Shown here piece after piece: positions 22,630 through 35,256 of a DNA stretch of 64,000 nucleotides. The DNA is taken from NCBI GenBank assembly GCA_022578965.1, contig MU400526.1:248001-312000 (forward strand), written 5' to 3'. This DNA comes from Xylaria sp. FL1777 (Eukaryota > Ascomycota > Sordariomycetes > Xylariales > Xylariaceae). A program made the position numbers and the translations under genes. Numbering within the stretch: the stretch's first letter is position 1; every line of letters starts with the position of its first letter. The notes beneath the pieces were generated by a model that was given only the letters and a program-made list of their open reading frames with translations, was not told the origin of the DNA and did no database searches.

Positions 22630-25615
22630 CGAGATAGATATGTTAAGTTGAATGGGGCTGGTTACTAAGGACGATCCTTGTTATAAAAGAAGATAGGCAC
22701 TGTTGAGTTTGTAGGCGAGCTTGCTGCGCTGGTGAGAGATGAATCAAGAAACCACCGGCTAGACAGATAGAACAAGCCTTCAGAACTATTAACTCTGCCT
22801 ACCTAGGTAGGTGAAAACGGCTTTAGAGCTTATAAAACTGACAGCCTCGAAGAACCAAAAAGAAAAAGAAACAATGTAGCGGAAACGGATGAGTATTGCA
22901 CGCTGTTTCTCCTTGACCTTGTGGTATAATTAGATGTAATTTTCTATAGCGGAAAATTTCGCTAAGTCCATCGATAATACGGTCTACGAACGATATAAGT
23001 GATCTCAAGCCACGACTTGAATTGAGCAAAACTCGACGCGGGACTTATTGTTAAAGTCTCTCGACCTACCATAAGCTCTACTTGAGTAAGGTATATTTTG
23101 TGCGTCGGGAGAGGAACCTGAAAAAAAAGTCGTTCTAATATATTAAGCAGGAAGCCCGTCGTAACCTAGCTTGCTGAAATAACCACAGGAGCGAGTAATC
23201 TGTGTCCTATTGACACGCCGTGTCCCCCTTTCGCTCACAGTTCAATGACGCTTCACTTCCACACATTTTGAGAAATGAGACAAGGAGCCCCGTGTCGAAA
23301 AATTCGAATCTCGAGTGAGGAAAAACGCCGTAGAGAAAGCTGATGACGGATTTGGCAGCCTTTGCAGCTGACACTACGCTAAAGTTTAGCATCTTTCGAG
23401 CTATAGTACGGATATGTATGCCATGGCCGCCATAAAGCGTTGGTCTCCCTGCTCCCGACGGCCTCCTAATTTGTGAACCGCGTCTCCTCCAATGACTCCG
23501 TTAGCGAGCAACGCTCGTGTGGCTGCGTTTTCAACTACCAGATACTTTGGCCTTCCTGCTGGTCTTGCTAGCATACAATAGATGCTAGGCACGGTCTGCA
23601 ATTTTTGTCCCCATAGACGATCAAGTCGACGCGGAGATATCTTTGCCAGTTTGGCGAAAGCAGACGGGGGGAGAGAGAGAACACGATAGTAGGTCGAAGA
23701 TAGGAGGCAACATCTCTCCACCGTGAAGAGGAACAAGTGCCCTCCAAAATCGCCACAAGTCGAGCATTTATCAATTATAAGAGCCTGGTAAAAAGCCCCC
23801 CCTTGTAGTGAAGTAGGGAGCAAGCTCCCCGCACAACAGTCCTCGCAGGCCCTCAAACCCATACCTGGAGACTAGGTTATATTCCCAGAGACCGGTTGAT
23901 ACGATGCGCGCTTGCCTGTTAACTTGGCCGAAGTGAAAAAAGAAGAACGAACATCGAGCTCGTGGAGGGTCATGGATATGAGTTCTGCTGGTAGACGGTC
24001 TAAGAGGTCGAGATCAGCGCTCGGTAACGTCTCGAGGGCCAACTAGAGAGAAGGGCCCTGAATTGGCTGCATTTCATGTGCGGGCGCGAACGGATCAGGA
24101 CAAGGCCGGAATGTCGTCGACGATACAAACATACTTGTAGTAGAATTCCGTCGGCATGTTGCTCGATTGCCGCCAAAATGTCTACGCCGTTCAGTTCTAC
24201 CATTGGAAAACCTTGTGTAATCATGAGGGTATATGGTAGGATGATGTAGTCACACGATCCGCGTTGCGGCCCAATCGTCATCTTCGCGTCGGTGTCAGTG
24301 GCTCAGCATGTGACTTTCAGCGCCCTATCGTCTATACTGAATCTGACATGTAATTCATGCTTTTGGTTGATTGTATGTAATAGGGGTACCGGACAATGAA
24401 GGGTTGTATCAGGCATAAACTACATAAGTACGAACCATATTAGCCTAGCTACGCACCATTTAATGCTAGAATCCGTTTATTACGATTGGAGGATATGCAA
24501 ATGGACTTATATAACATCAGATTTTGGGGATTGGGCTGGGTTGGGTTGGGTTGTTCCAGGTTCCTACCTAGCAGGCTTGAAGCCTTTAAGTCGAATATAG
24601 GTATCAAACTAACTTGAAACTATTCAGGCTGAAAATCAACTATGTATTTCTTAGATAGGCGAGGGCTGAATAGCCTTAGACATGGAGACCTGCAATCCAT
24701 AGCGTTCAGCGCGTCAGGGCTATCTGGCGCGTAAGATTACGCGGAGTCCTTCTATACAACAATATATATAGATATATTTCTTATCCTTCACATATTGCTT
24801 TCACCTATGTCTACGTGATCTATAACCAACTAACCTGAGATATACTGAACACGAGCAAAGCAATAATACTTTATGAGTCGGGATCAGTAAGCCACAGCTA
24901 AGAATAATTCTAAAATCTGGATTACCTAGGCTGGTAGATTAGAATGTATGTATTGTAAGCGTAGAGTTTCTACACGGGCGTTTAATATTGATGTCGTTAT
25001 ATATCATATCTAACATTGTCACCTGAAGGAAGTAAATATAAGGCGATTCTCATATGTCCTCTTGATGTCGCGTCTGCTTCATCTTGACCTCCCTCGTGGA
25101 TAACCACGCTGCTTACCAAAGGGATTTGTTTCTGGTTCCTCCGACTTCGGTGTCAAGAGTACGACGTACTCCAGCGCGCTGGAATATGTCTGTTTCGAAT
25201 CGGAAAGTATCGCTACATGCTTAATCTTTCGCTTCGAGTTTTGTGATATTTCCAAAAAGCCATGGGGCAGTAATGCATATATTGAAGCTTCATCAGCTTC
25301 ACCTCACTAGCACGTCACCCGCAATGTTAACTCTAGGTCGCAGACACTGAGCTGGCCTTAATAAAAGTCAATGGTTATGGCCGAAAACGACCTTCGTCTA
25401 TATAGGTATACTGATAATCCCTATCAGGTCTTGCGCAATTCCCTCGCAGTAGCAGATCATGCCCATCCGCCGTGTTGCTTGTCTCTAAGCAGCCCTAGTC
25501 CACACCTACTTGGAAGGCGGCGCACCCTTCGTCATTTCATGTCGCGTGACGCCAACGTTATCATAATTCCCTCGAGGCACCATGTAATGGAAAGAGGATC
25601 AGAATCGATAGGAGT
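22630..25615. other. 3-kb gene-poor region
   Basis: No gene I can support. A minus-strand frame at 23401-23862 (Cys-rich start MGLRACEDCC) has no recognisable domain. A perfect 14-bp palindrome CCTACCTAGGTAGG lies at 22798-22811. Short GGGTTGGGTT units occur near 24535-24552. The broken frames and AT-rich character could reflect decayed sequence. Confidence 0.45.
22798..22811. repeat. Perfect 14-bp palindrome CCTACCTAGGTAGG
   Basis: The most complete copy of a dispersed palindrome family. Related copies are TACCTACGTAGGTA (4259-4272), CTACCTAGGTAG (7007-7018) and TACCTAGGTA (47175-47184), with partial copies elsewhere. All lie outside coding exons. Confidence 0.7.
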
Positions 25616-26230
25616 CTAGTCGAGCAGGTCAGAGACCAGTTTCTCGATAGCCTTGGGGTTGGCACCCAAGACTTTGCCAGCTGGCTCGCCGTTTTTGAAG
25701 GCGAGGAATGTGGGCATGGCGGTGATGCCGAGCTCCTGGCTGAGTTCGGGAAGCTCGTCGACGTCAATCTTGGCGAAGTGGACGTCCCTGAACCTTTCCT
25801 CTTGGGACATCCTTCACGCGCGCATTCCTGTCAGTATGTGTCTTGTCTGACGGGCGCGTCTTAGAGGGAAACCGCATTGTCACTCATCATAAGGACAACA
25901 GCACGCGCGTGCTGTGAATGGTGTCTCGAACGGGATAATGAGGGTAGCTTACTTGTCGACTACAGGGGCGATGGCCTTGCAGGGCCCGCACCATTCAGCG
26001 AAGGCATCGAGGATGACAACCGAGTGGTTCTTCACGGCGTTGTCAAAGGCGGCCTTACTGTCAAAACGGCCACCAGTCAGCATCGATATCGCGGTATGTC
26101 AAGAGGCGTGTGGTTGGATATGGAAGAGCGACTATATAGTACGACGGCGGGCACTCCAGGAGATGTGAGATGTGGGGAGGCAGCCCAACAGAGAGCAAGC
26201 TACTTACGTCTCGAGGCTGTGGATGGCCAT
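25616..26230 (-). CDS. Thioredoxin
   Basis: Three exons on the minus strand, 26230-26208 (23 nt), 26057-25953 and 25811-25616, give 107 residues, the usual size for cytosolic thioredoxin. The active site is [13 protein letters not shown] in exon 2. The cis-proline block [11 protein letters not shown] and the [16 protein letters not shown] strand are in exon 3. The joins are in phase: GAGAC|TAAG gives [11 protein letters not shown], and GACAA|GATG gives VVDKMSQEERF. It reduces protein disulfides with electrons from thioredoxin reductase. No signal peptide is seen. The tiny first exon MAIHSLE is easily missed. Confidence 0.95.
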
Positions 26231-28920
26231 GGTGGGAGGTGTGGTATGAAACTGGCGCAAGGGAGAAAGACGGCGGTTGCTGAAGGTTGCGAAAGCTGAT
26301 GGTCGCAGGGTGAGATGGCTTGCTGCTCGGAGAGACATGGGGAAGGGAATGCGGGAGAGGAGGGGCAGCAGGAGTGGGTTTTATATGTTTTTTTTTCTTC
26401 CTTTTGATTGATACAACAATACAGCAGTACTACTAGTAGAACACGCGGATGCCGGTGGAAGCTTTGTACTTTGTACGCCGTACCTATGCTACTGGTACCC
26501 TGTATAGGTCCCTGTATAGGTCTATAGATGCAGTTAGGTTAGTGAATGTTAGTGAATGATAGCTAAGCACCCTTCTATATTGGCGTCACAATACCTACCT
26601 ATAGCAGCGGCTTCTGGTTCCTAACAGTAGATTCCAGTTGTCAAATACTACAAGTTAGTTCCAACTGCCCGTCCAGAAGAGTGATGTCAGCCGTCCTGTG
26701 ATTTGTCAGGGTGCCTTCAAAATCTACCAGCCCAGATATGCACACTAAGATCGGTAGGATGACGCGATTCTTTTGCATTATGGATCAACTCATTCAACTC
26801 GCCTCGGCTGAATGTGGCTGCCGCCGACAGCCGGCCCGAGCCATCACTCTCAACGTCAGCAGAAGTGTGGCGCATTCGTCGATGAGGAATCATCAACCTC
26901 TTTTTTGTGTATATGTATAGCGTTTCAGCTTCTAGCATTGTTGCATTGTAGTGATTCGTAATCTACTTATCGCAGACATTGCCCCTGACCAAAACAATAA
27001 TAATAAATCAAAATCATTTTGTTCATATCGCAACAGGGGAATGAGCGTCAGGGATAATTACGAGTAGCTGACCCGTTGCATTAACTATTTGATTGAATAC
27101 GCGAGTGCGCTTTGATACAGAATAGGTACATCCCTACCGAGGCATTTTATGAGGCAACCCTAAATAGGGAACGACTTGATTAATGTTGCTGACATTTTCT
27201 TTGAGCAGAGACACTGGATATACTAATCAATACCCAGCAGCTGCTTCTAAATTCAAATTTTGAATTGAATAAACGAAGTGGGACTTAAAGCCTACCGGTA
27301 TTTGTAATGTGGTATATCCTCCCAGCTTTATATCAGAACCTCGTCTCTTCAATCGGCGGCCAATGCCGGACCTAATAGCAGACTCTCAAATAATAACACA
27401 AGCTACACTCCGATTTAGTCGATAATTGTCTTTCTAGCAGCGTACGAATGGAGCCTAAGTTTAGCATTACCCATTCAAAAGGCTGGAACACTGTTGTTGT
27501 CTGCTCGACTAACGGGGAATCTGGGCAGCGTAGCAATATTAGTGACAGACCAAGCTTCAAGTATTAGATAGAACGGGCGATCTAATTTCTAGATACCGTC
27601 AACCGTACCACACAAATACATGGCCGAGTCGTATATTTTAATTATGTCGATCTTGGCAATTTGTGAGGGTGGTATGAGCGCTGCTTTGCGTTCGTTATGC
27701 ACGTGCCCCTAGCATTATATACTACAACATCGAATCTCAACCTGCATTCCTGTCCGTGATGTCAGTTTTCCGACCAAAGGAAAAGGCCCAATAGGATATG
27801 AAATAATCTTCGTTAGTGGGACAGGCAGTAGATCCGCTAAAGGAAGTTCCGAAGTATGGGATTTCACGGTAACGTGACGGGACCGCATGAGGTTTTTCGC
27901 TGAAGACCTATATCGGGGGGAAGAACGTGAACAAAAGGCTTTCTAGGACTCGGCGCTAGCGTCTATCTACATAAACGTGCCTTCGATCAGACATATGGTT
28001 ATGTTGAAACTCGAGCCTCCCGAGCGGCATGAAGCATTCGAGAATACCATAGCTCCTGAGGAGGGCTGTTTGCAGTCATCGCTATCCAATACAACTGTAC
28101 TCTTCCAGACTTCTTTTCTTCCTAGATATCCTTCTATGTAATTCCAGTAAACACACAGGCCCCAGAACACCGGATGGGAGCCTCCTTAACTGTGAGCAAA
28201 AAAAAAATAAAAAATAAACAGAAAACAAAGATGGGTATTGAATTAGCTAGAGACCGGAGCTGGTCCGAGTGACGTCATATCGATATTCAAATTCGAATTC
28301 AATCATGGACTAACTGAGGTGTCTGTGTTTGAGCCCCTTTTCCAGGTAAACAGGACCCGAACTCCAAGCCGCGGCATGGAAAGCGATTGGTATCAAATGA
28401 ACCGCCGCGCGCTAATTTGCAGTATATCCGAGGTGAAGAGAAAAGCAACCCGCTCCGCGGCGTCCAGTAAGACGGGCAAACATTGCGGAAGACATTTCGT
28501 ATCGTACATGCGCGATCTATCTTATAAATCCGCGTAAGGTGATTAAGTTTCGTTGGGTGTGTATAACGACTTGCTGAGAGACCCCTCTAGTTTGGCGGCA
28601 AGCTGAAGATGCTATATTCAGATACCCCTGAGTTTTCGGTGACGATTGAGTTAAGAAATGGCCAAGTCTTTTTTATTTCGTTTCAACTTTTTTTTCTTCG
28701 GTTGTTTGTTATGTGAGATTTAAGGAAAGTGAAAAGGAGCGAATTTGGTCGGTGTTGAGACGTAAGGAAAAGTCGAGAGACTAGGCCGAGGTCTGGACTA
28801 AAAGCGAGACCTCCAGTATTTGAAGGAAAGTGATGAATGATGCTTGGCCATCTTAGTTCTGAATCGTGCACCTACAATTATCTCAATTTTTAAGTATCCT
28901 GAATGGTAGCCGCAATAAGA
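26231..28920. other. 2.7-kb gene-poor region
   Basis: No supported gene. The open frames are short and have no recognisable motif. The region is AT-rich and may hold decayed sequence. Confidence 0.45.
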
Positions 28921-31281
28921 CTATTGGCTGCCTATCTTATGGTCGGTAGATTGACGAGGGGATATCTCGAAGAGCTTTGCGCTACCGGCACTAAAATTTC
29001 GAAAATGACCCTTGCTGAGTCTGACACTTGTCGCTCGTTGTGGTTCAACGGGACTTTGCCCCTCTCCGTCGTCTTCGCTTTCGTTGGTATTGCCGAACTC
29101 CTTCTCATCATCAAAAGTTTGGAAAACACCCTCTCGACTTCGCATGGTATCGGTATGTGGTATGACAGTTGGTACCCGTCCTACAGCGCCCCATTTTGGT
29201 GATAAATCCTCCTCTTCGTCACTGCTGGGCCGTGCTTCACCAGTAGAAAGCCGATGCAGCCGAGGAGGAACTACACTGTTCAGATATTCGTCGTCGACAA
29301 TGTTGTCGTCTTCGGTATGTTCCGAAGTTTGACCTTCAGATCGACCAGACAGGGCGGAGATGGTTCGAGGAGGATATTGAAGGGAAGTTCGCATGCCCGA
29401 TGAAGTGCGTTTTCGGCTGATGCGACCGGAAAGCCAAGATGCCTCAGAGTCGACAGATGCGAGTGACATAGACTGTAGGGCAGGCGAAGGTTGTATCTCA
29501 TCGCGGTGTATAGATATAGGGGTAGAGCGCATCGCTTCCTGGTATTTGTGACTTTCAATGGGGGTATCGTAGCGCATGACTACATCATCAGGAATGACTG
29601 GCAAAGGCTCAGCCGGAATTGGTTCTACTTCGGGAGAGGCCACACGGGAGTCGGGGGGAGAGATGGGTAGCTCTGGTAGGTCTTCTCTGAAGCGAGACAT
29701 GGTCCGCTTGGGCATCCCAGAGCTTGCCTTTCGAGGTGGTATATAATTCGTAGGCGGGGTTGGTTGGTTACCTAGCATGGAATCTCGTGACGTGTTTGAA
29801 AATGATGACGGACCCGAGCCGCGTCGATTCTTCCCCCATTTAAAGAGTGACAACCATGGCCGAGAGGATCTGCTATCGGATGTTCGGCTTACAGACTCTG
29901 CGTCATCCAGCTTGATGGAAGCTGTAGGGGGTGAAGGCACCGTAGTAGGTATTGACTGTTCAGGCTCTTTTGGTGAGGTCGAACGGGACTTTCTAGATCG
30001 AATGAAGCCGAAGAGTTTAAGACTCGACGAGCGACGAGCGATAGATTCAGGCTGTTTGGATGAAACATCAGATCCGGCGACCTGAGCTGGAGGCGAGGGT
30101 TCCGGCGGTGGTATGCTGTCGGTTCTATAGAACTCATCTAGTGGTGAAGGCGTTTTCTCACGGGTTTCTAGGTGCTCGAGGTCGCTAGATTGCCCGCTTC
30201 GTCTAGGAGGAGAGTCACTCGAAGATCTACGTCTTGAGGAAGTGACAATTGCTGAGGTCCTATCGCCAGTAGAGTCGGGCATTTCGCGACCCAAGACACC
30301 TCGCTCAAAGTTTCCTGGTGGTGGAGAGCCGCTCTTAACGGCAGCAGCCTCCTCTGCTCGCTGTTTTTCTGACTGCCGATTTAATCGCCGCTGAGCACGT
30401 TCTCGTTCTCTCTCTACTTTACGTTGTCTACGTCTCTTGTCCCTCTCCATGAGTTCCCGCAATTCTGACGCATCGAAGTCGTCCGCCAGATCATGGATCC
30501 TCCGATGGGCGTGCAGTGTCGACTCTGGTATTGCTATGGGCCCCGCAGTCTTCTTCCGGGTGGACTGAGAATGTGCCAGACCTGAATTAGGAGTCCAGTT
30601 TGTAATTGAGTTCGAGGAGTATCGCAATGTAGGACGGGGAGAGAGAGCATCGAGTGTAGAGACCTTCCATGAAACCTGCTCCGAGTCGGACGACATAGCC
30701 GAATCTAAAGATTCGGGCAGAGGAAGAGAGATATCAGACGATGGTCGATTGGCAGCTCCAGGTATGCTCGATCTATATTGTCTACTCTCTCTCTTTATGG
30801 GGCGACCTGCTGTCCAAACATCCGTGGCAGGTCTCGTCGGCATGAACTGACTCATTGCCCTAATCTCGGCTTCACGGTCATGATCCGCCTTGCGTCGTTT
30901 GTTTGACTTTTTGTACAGCAATGGTTGGCCCCTTCTCTTGTTTCTTGAAGTGTCATGATGTAAGGTCGGCACTCGCTGTGCGGTATCGACAGCGGGTACC
31001 GATTCTCGTGCCTGTATGGTAGACCTTTTTCTCAGTTTGGCCACCCGGATAGAGTCTTGACGCCCTGGCGAGAAGCTGTAAGTGCGACCTCGGCGTTGTG
31101 GTATCCTATTGCCCTTTCCCGTGTTGATTGCATTGGGCGTGGTGGAAGCGGGCTCGGTTTTCGTTCGTGGCACAGGGTTGAATTGGTGGCCGTGGCCCGG
31201 CGCATCCATGTTGGCATCGTCAATAGGGGCCGTATGAGAGCGCCGCCGTGAGCCCTTGCGGCGGAATGGCCACATCGCCAT
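28921..31281 (-). CDS. Large Ser/Pro/Arg-rich, mostly disordered protein of unknown function
   Basis: Single exon of 786 residues starting MAMWPFRRKGSRRRS at 31281. I do not know its function. The N-terminal MWPFRRK and a short block RTYSFSPGRQDSIRV look like conserved motifs of a Pezizomycotina-specific family. Residues about 270-315 (FDASELRELMERDKRRRQRKVERERERAQ) are a highly charged helix, probably a coiled coil. Elsewhere there are many SP, RS and PP motifs (DSPPRRSGQSS, SPPPGNFERG, RSRKSRSTSPKEPE), typical of phosphorylated scaffold or nuclear proteins. Basic clusters (NKRRKAD) could be nuclear localisation signals. No enzymatic domain or membrane segment is seen. Confidence 0.75.
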   Translation of the reverse strand: MAMWPFRRKGSRRRSHTAPIDDANMDAPGHGHQFNPVPRTKTEPASTTPNAINTGKGNRIPQRRGRTYSFSPGRQDSIRVAKLRKRSTIQARESVPAVDTAQRVPTLHHDTSRNKRRGQPLLYKKSNKRRKADHDREAEIRAMSQFMPTRPATDVWTAGRPIKRESRQYRSSIPGAANRPSSDISLPLPESLDSAMSSDSEQVSWKVSTLDALSPRPTLRYSSNSITNWTPNSGLAHSQSTRKKTAGPIAIPESTLHAHRRIHDLADDFDASELRELMERDKRRRQRKVERERERAQRRLNRQSEKQRAEEAAAVKSGSPPPGNFERGVLGREMPDSTGDRTSAIVTSSRRRSSSDSPPRRSGQSSDLEHLETREKTPSPLDEFYRTDSIPPPEPSPPAQVAGSDVSSKQPESIARRSSSLKLFGFIRSRKSRSTSPKEPEQSIPTTVPSPPTASIKLDDAESVSRTSDSRSSRPWLSLFKWGKNRRGSGPSSFSNTSRDSMLGNQPTPPTNYIPPRKASSGMPKRTMSRFREDLPELPISPPDSRVASPEVEPIPAEPLPVIPDDVVMRYDTPIESHKYQEAMRSTPISIHRDEIQPSPALQSMSLASVDSEASWLSGRISRKRTSSGMRTSLQYPPRTISALSGRSEGQTSEHTEDDNIVDDEYLNSVVPPRLHRLSTGEARPSSDEEEDLSPKWGAVGRVPTVIPHTDTMRSREGVFQTFDDEKEFGNTNESEDDGEGQSPVEPQRATSVRLSKGHFRNFSAGSAKLFEISPRQSTDHKIGSQ

Positions 31282-34200
31282 GATCGCCAGTCGTGCGGGA
31301 GACGAGACTGACTACCCAATGATGATGTTGGCCAGGGCTGTTTGACGGCTATCGATTGATACTATGTAGTAAGTGTTGCAGAATCGTGGTCGCCATGTGC
31401 GCAGGTGAACTGGGATCAAAGAGAAGGTAAAACCGTCGAGGTCAACGATGCTGATTGAGCGGGCTTTTGCAACCGCTCGAATCCAAGACCGTAATCTGTC
31501 GCAGATTTCAGTTCGATGGACGAGAACTGTATCGTGGTTAAAGGGTGGTAAGTCGCGCAACTATCCAGGGTTCGTTGGCGCGTGAAATTGATGAGAATGT
31601 CTCGGTCGGCATTCGTCTGTACTGTAAGTATCGTTGGACAAACAGAGGGAACTGGGGGTGGGTACGTGTCGACGCGCAGGAAGTGGTTCAAAAGAATGAA
31701 AAGTAACCAGAGAGAGCAATAGAGAGCAATTGAGAGGGAGAAGACTGATGAGTCGGAATGCTGTTGTGCAAGTTTCAGAAGTGGCGTGGGTCTGGGGATT
31801 GGGGACGGGTTGTTCAGTTGAGTCGTGAATGGTGCCTATTTAGGTAGTGTGTAGTAGCAGTAGTGGGTGTAGTGTGCTGCGTATGTAGCGGATGTAGTCG
31901 TATGTAGTGTGTGTAGTGTAGACAGGCCACATACAGACCACATACCACCTGCTCTCTTCAACGGGCAGGGCAGGGCAGGCGGGCAGCGGGCAGCGGACAG
32001 CGGGAGGGCGGCAAAAGGGAAGGGTCTGGCGGGGGGTGGGGGGAGGGCAAGACATGCACCCTTCCAATTGTGTGCTAACCTTGGAAGAAATACGGGGGCA
32101 AGAAGACTATTTTCGGGCACGTCAGGTGTCTGGCCAGGGGGCAGGGGGCAGATTAGATGATTTTTTTCAGAGAAAAATGGGCTACGGCAAGCAGTGATTG
32201 GGCACTTGGCCCAACCTTGCTAGGACCTCGGTACCACAGGACAGTGCATGGTGTATGTGTATACGGCTTACAGCCCTGAACTGTAGGTACCGTTCCTGGG
32301 GTGGAGCCTTTGCCACTTGGCTTCCCTGTACGCTAAGGTACATAAAGTCATGAATCAGTGGCTCACTACTTTATATACTTACTAGTCAGTAAGTACCTCC
32401 CTACTGCGCACTATCTTGTGGGTGTAACCGCGGGAGCTGCCCTACCAGTAACCTAACCAATGCTAGCCTCGCCTCAACCACACTTTCACTCGAATTGGAG
32501 TAACCAGCTGTCGATCACAAGCACCACTTACTCAGTATTGAGTGGTGTAGGTATGCTAGTACACTCATCGGGTACGAGATGGAGAAGTGGTGATGTAACC
32601 TATCTTGGTATTTAACTAACTCTGAGGAACGAACCATGTGACCTGACCAGTATGTAGTATACAAGCATGAACAGGATCCAAGTATGTTCGTCAGCCACCC
32701 CAACCAACCACCCTACACTTTGCGTCTTTGAGCCACAGTTGCGCTGCGCCGGGGGTCTGACACACAGCTCATTTTTAAGTGCGACAGAGGGGGATCAGAC
32801 AGAGAGTACACGTACGGAGAGTGACGTGCAGGATGCCTAGGTTCTCAGTAAGTGTGTCCCGAGCCACGACACCGGCTTGAACGAAATAAGGCAAGGTACC
32901 GACCCCATTGTCTCGTACGTTTTTCTGTGGTGTGTACCCGGCCCATTTGCAGTTAGTGTAAGCCAGAGGGAGTACTACGTATGCGTAGAGCAGAAGAACG
33001 AAACGAACCCTGGAGAGCGTGACGTTCCGGTAGATGCAATGCACCGGGCTGGGTACATATTGGGTAGTCTAGATCACACGTGTCGCGCCCGCCAAGCATT
33101 TTCCATCGCAGTTCAATTCCTAAACTATGCCTAGCCCGTATTTTCAAATACAAGGATACGTCAACTATTTACGATGGTGGTGTAGTAGGAGAATGCAATA
33201 AGTGATGTCAGTGCGCCACGGAGCTTCACTGCGAAAACGAGACAGACATGGCTCCCTGCTCGAATTGCGACGCCTGACGTTGTAACTCTCATCCTACTCC
33301 CATCCACTACGTCGGACACTTGAAGGCTTTTCAAGTAGCTGGGACAATGACATCCTTCTAGTATGCTTTAAACGGCGTTAAGTGCCAAGCCAAGCCACGA
33401 GCTAACAATATGCTCTTTGCCTGCCAAACGACATCCGACGTCCCGTTCACATGGGAGTAAGCTATTCCCCGCCATTTCTCCCAGCGTTTCAAGCGGAATT
33501 CTATTGGCTCGACATGCTTGGTGGCCGATCCATTGGAACCGCTGCGTTCAATTCATCGCAGACATACCTCCCATCCCTCATGTCTTGCATTGGGGTCCGA
33601 TAGGCTGCAGGGGTGGTAGTCGTGCTCTGAGCTGGCATTCGGCGGCATACGGCACTTGCGAATCGAGCATGCCAATTGGCAAAATAGATGCGAGCATTCC
33701 AAAATACTTTGTACGTAGTATAGCGGTTTATAGCCCCTTTGTAGACCCTTCGCAGACCCTTTGCAAACAACCGGTCAGGAAACGGGGTTGGCGTAATAGA
33801 ATTTTCATGATGGGTTGTTCATCACAGGGTCCTCTCCCGTTTGTTCCAGGGTACCGACCTATTCCACTCCCATGGTTCACCATCATGAGCCTTGTAGCGG
33901 TGTGGGTAGTTTCGAGAAGTCTTGACTGTTTGCACGTCAGTGTAGAGGGGCGATTGATTGACAATCTTGTTTCTTTTAACGCCCACCACAATCTGACGTG
34001 TTAGTGAGGTGACTTGGACCACTAGATAGCCTTGGCTGTCTTTTAGCTCAGGAACGCAAGTGGCTGGTCGAAATCCGGACATCTCCCAGCTGCATGTACA
34101 GAGGATACTTTAAAATGTCTGTGAGATTGACACGTTGAGTATCCCACGGACAATGCGGACGCATATGGGAGATTGTACATGCATGATGATAGTCTTGCCG

Positions 34201-35256
34201 CCCCTTAGTGGACAAATGCCCGACAGTACCCAACTGACTAACGTGAGATTCTGCAAGCCCGATCGCTAGGCCGACCTACTATAGGTAGTACATATATGTA
34301 TCGTAACCAGTTAAGTTAATGGCTCATGGATTCGACGAGTAAATGTGTCTAAGCGGCGTAGCATTCACTTTATGATGGTTTATGCGTAGTGGGACATCAC
34401 AAGAAAGCCGCGACCACCGAGCCGAGAAGTGTTCGCAGATGTTCGTGGGTAATGAACTCAAACCTTCAAGGTCGGGGGAGCTGAAGTTTGGGATAAAGTA
34501 GCTTTCGGAGGATCCTGCACTATTTAAACTTGCTGGACCTTAGCCGCATGCTTTGAGGATGCTTATCTTCAAGTAGGGCGTGGTCAAGGCTAGTCAAGCC
34601 AGGTATGTAAGCGACGAAATGTTTCAAGATCGCAGCTGGTGGTCAGCTCACCTATAACATGAATGTTATAGCTGGGATGCCATGGCTTCCATGGTCTTGG
34701 TAGTTCCGTTTCTGTTAAGGGTTATAAATCTCATTACTGCGTCTACCATGAAGAGTACGCATTAGGTAGGTTGGTATACCGATGCTGTGGTGTCGAAAGA
34801 CAATTACAAGTCGGTAGCTGGAAGGACGAGTCACAGCCTTTGGGCACATTGATAGGAACACTCTTCAGGTTACCCGGCAATGCAATACCGGGATACCTAC
34901 CATCAGCGCCACACCCCTTCTCGGATATATAAATCGAAATTTAAGAGGATAGGCAGCAGGGTCTGCCTACTTATGCGTAGGTACCTAGTGTAGGTGTAAT
35001 AGCCTTGAGCTCTAAGATGCATCCTCCCATACCATAGCCATGTCTCTTATCGATAAAGAGGTAAACTAGCCTATTAGGGCGCATGTTCAAGTCAATGTTT
35101 ACTTAGCTGCCCATCTACTCTACATAGCAACAAGCATCAAAACAATTCACCACTATTTCGGCCAACAAAACAAACCAGGGATCGTGCCCGAAATCTCACT
35201 GTATTCTCATCAAGAGGACGAAAGTATTATATAGGAACTATATAAAACCAACCGAA
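31282..35256. other. 4-kb intergenic region with GT-rich and G-rich tracts
   Basis: No supported gene. A GTAGT-rich low-complexity tract (31845-31920) and a G-run tract (31965-32048) lie upstream of the 786-residue gene. A 195-codon frame at 33417-34004 starts at TTG and has no coding signature. The motif GTAGGTACCTAG is near 34977-34988. Confidence 0.5.
31965..32048 (+). repeat. G-run tract with G-quadruplex potential
   Basis: Repeated GGGCAG/GGGCAGC units lead into GGGGGG-T-GGGGGG-A-GGG at about 32031-32047. Four or more closely spaced G runs on the plus strand could fold into a quadruplex. It lies about 700 bp upstream of the minus-strand 786-residue gene. Confidence 0.55.

Noticed and set aside
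23401..23862. 153-codon minus-strand frame with a Cys-rich start
   Set aside because: No domain, no splice support, non-coding-like composition.
24535..24555. GGGTTGGGTT short tandem units
   Set aside because: Only three units and no flanking duplication, so I treat it as simple sequence.
33417..34004. 195-codon plus-strand frame
   Set aside because: Starts with TTG, has no recognisable family, and overlaps equally long frames on the other strand.
35085..35100. tRNA B-box-like GTTCAAGTC
   Set aside because: No matching A box or cloverleaf arms could be drawn around it.
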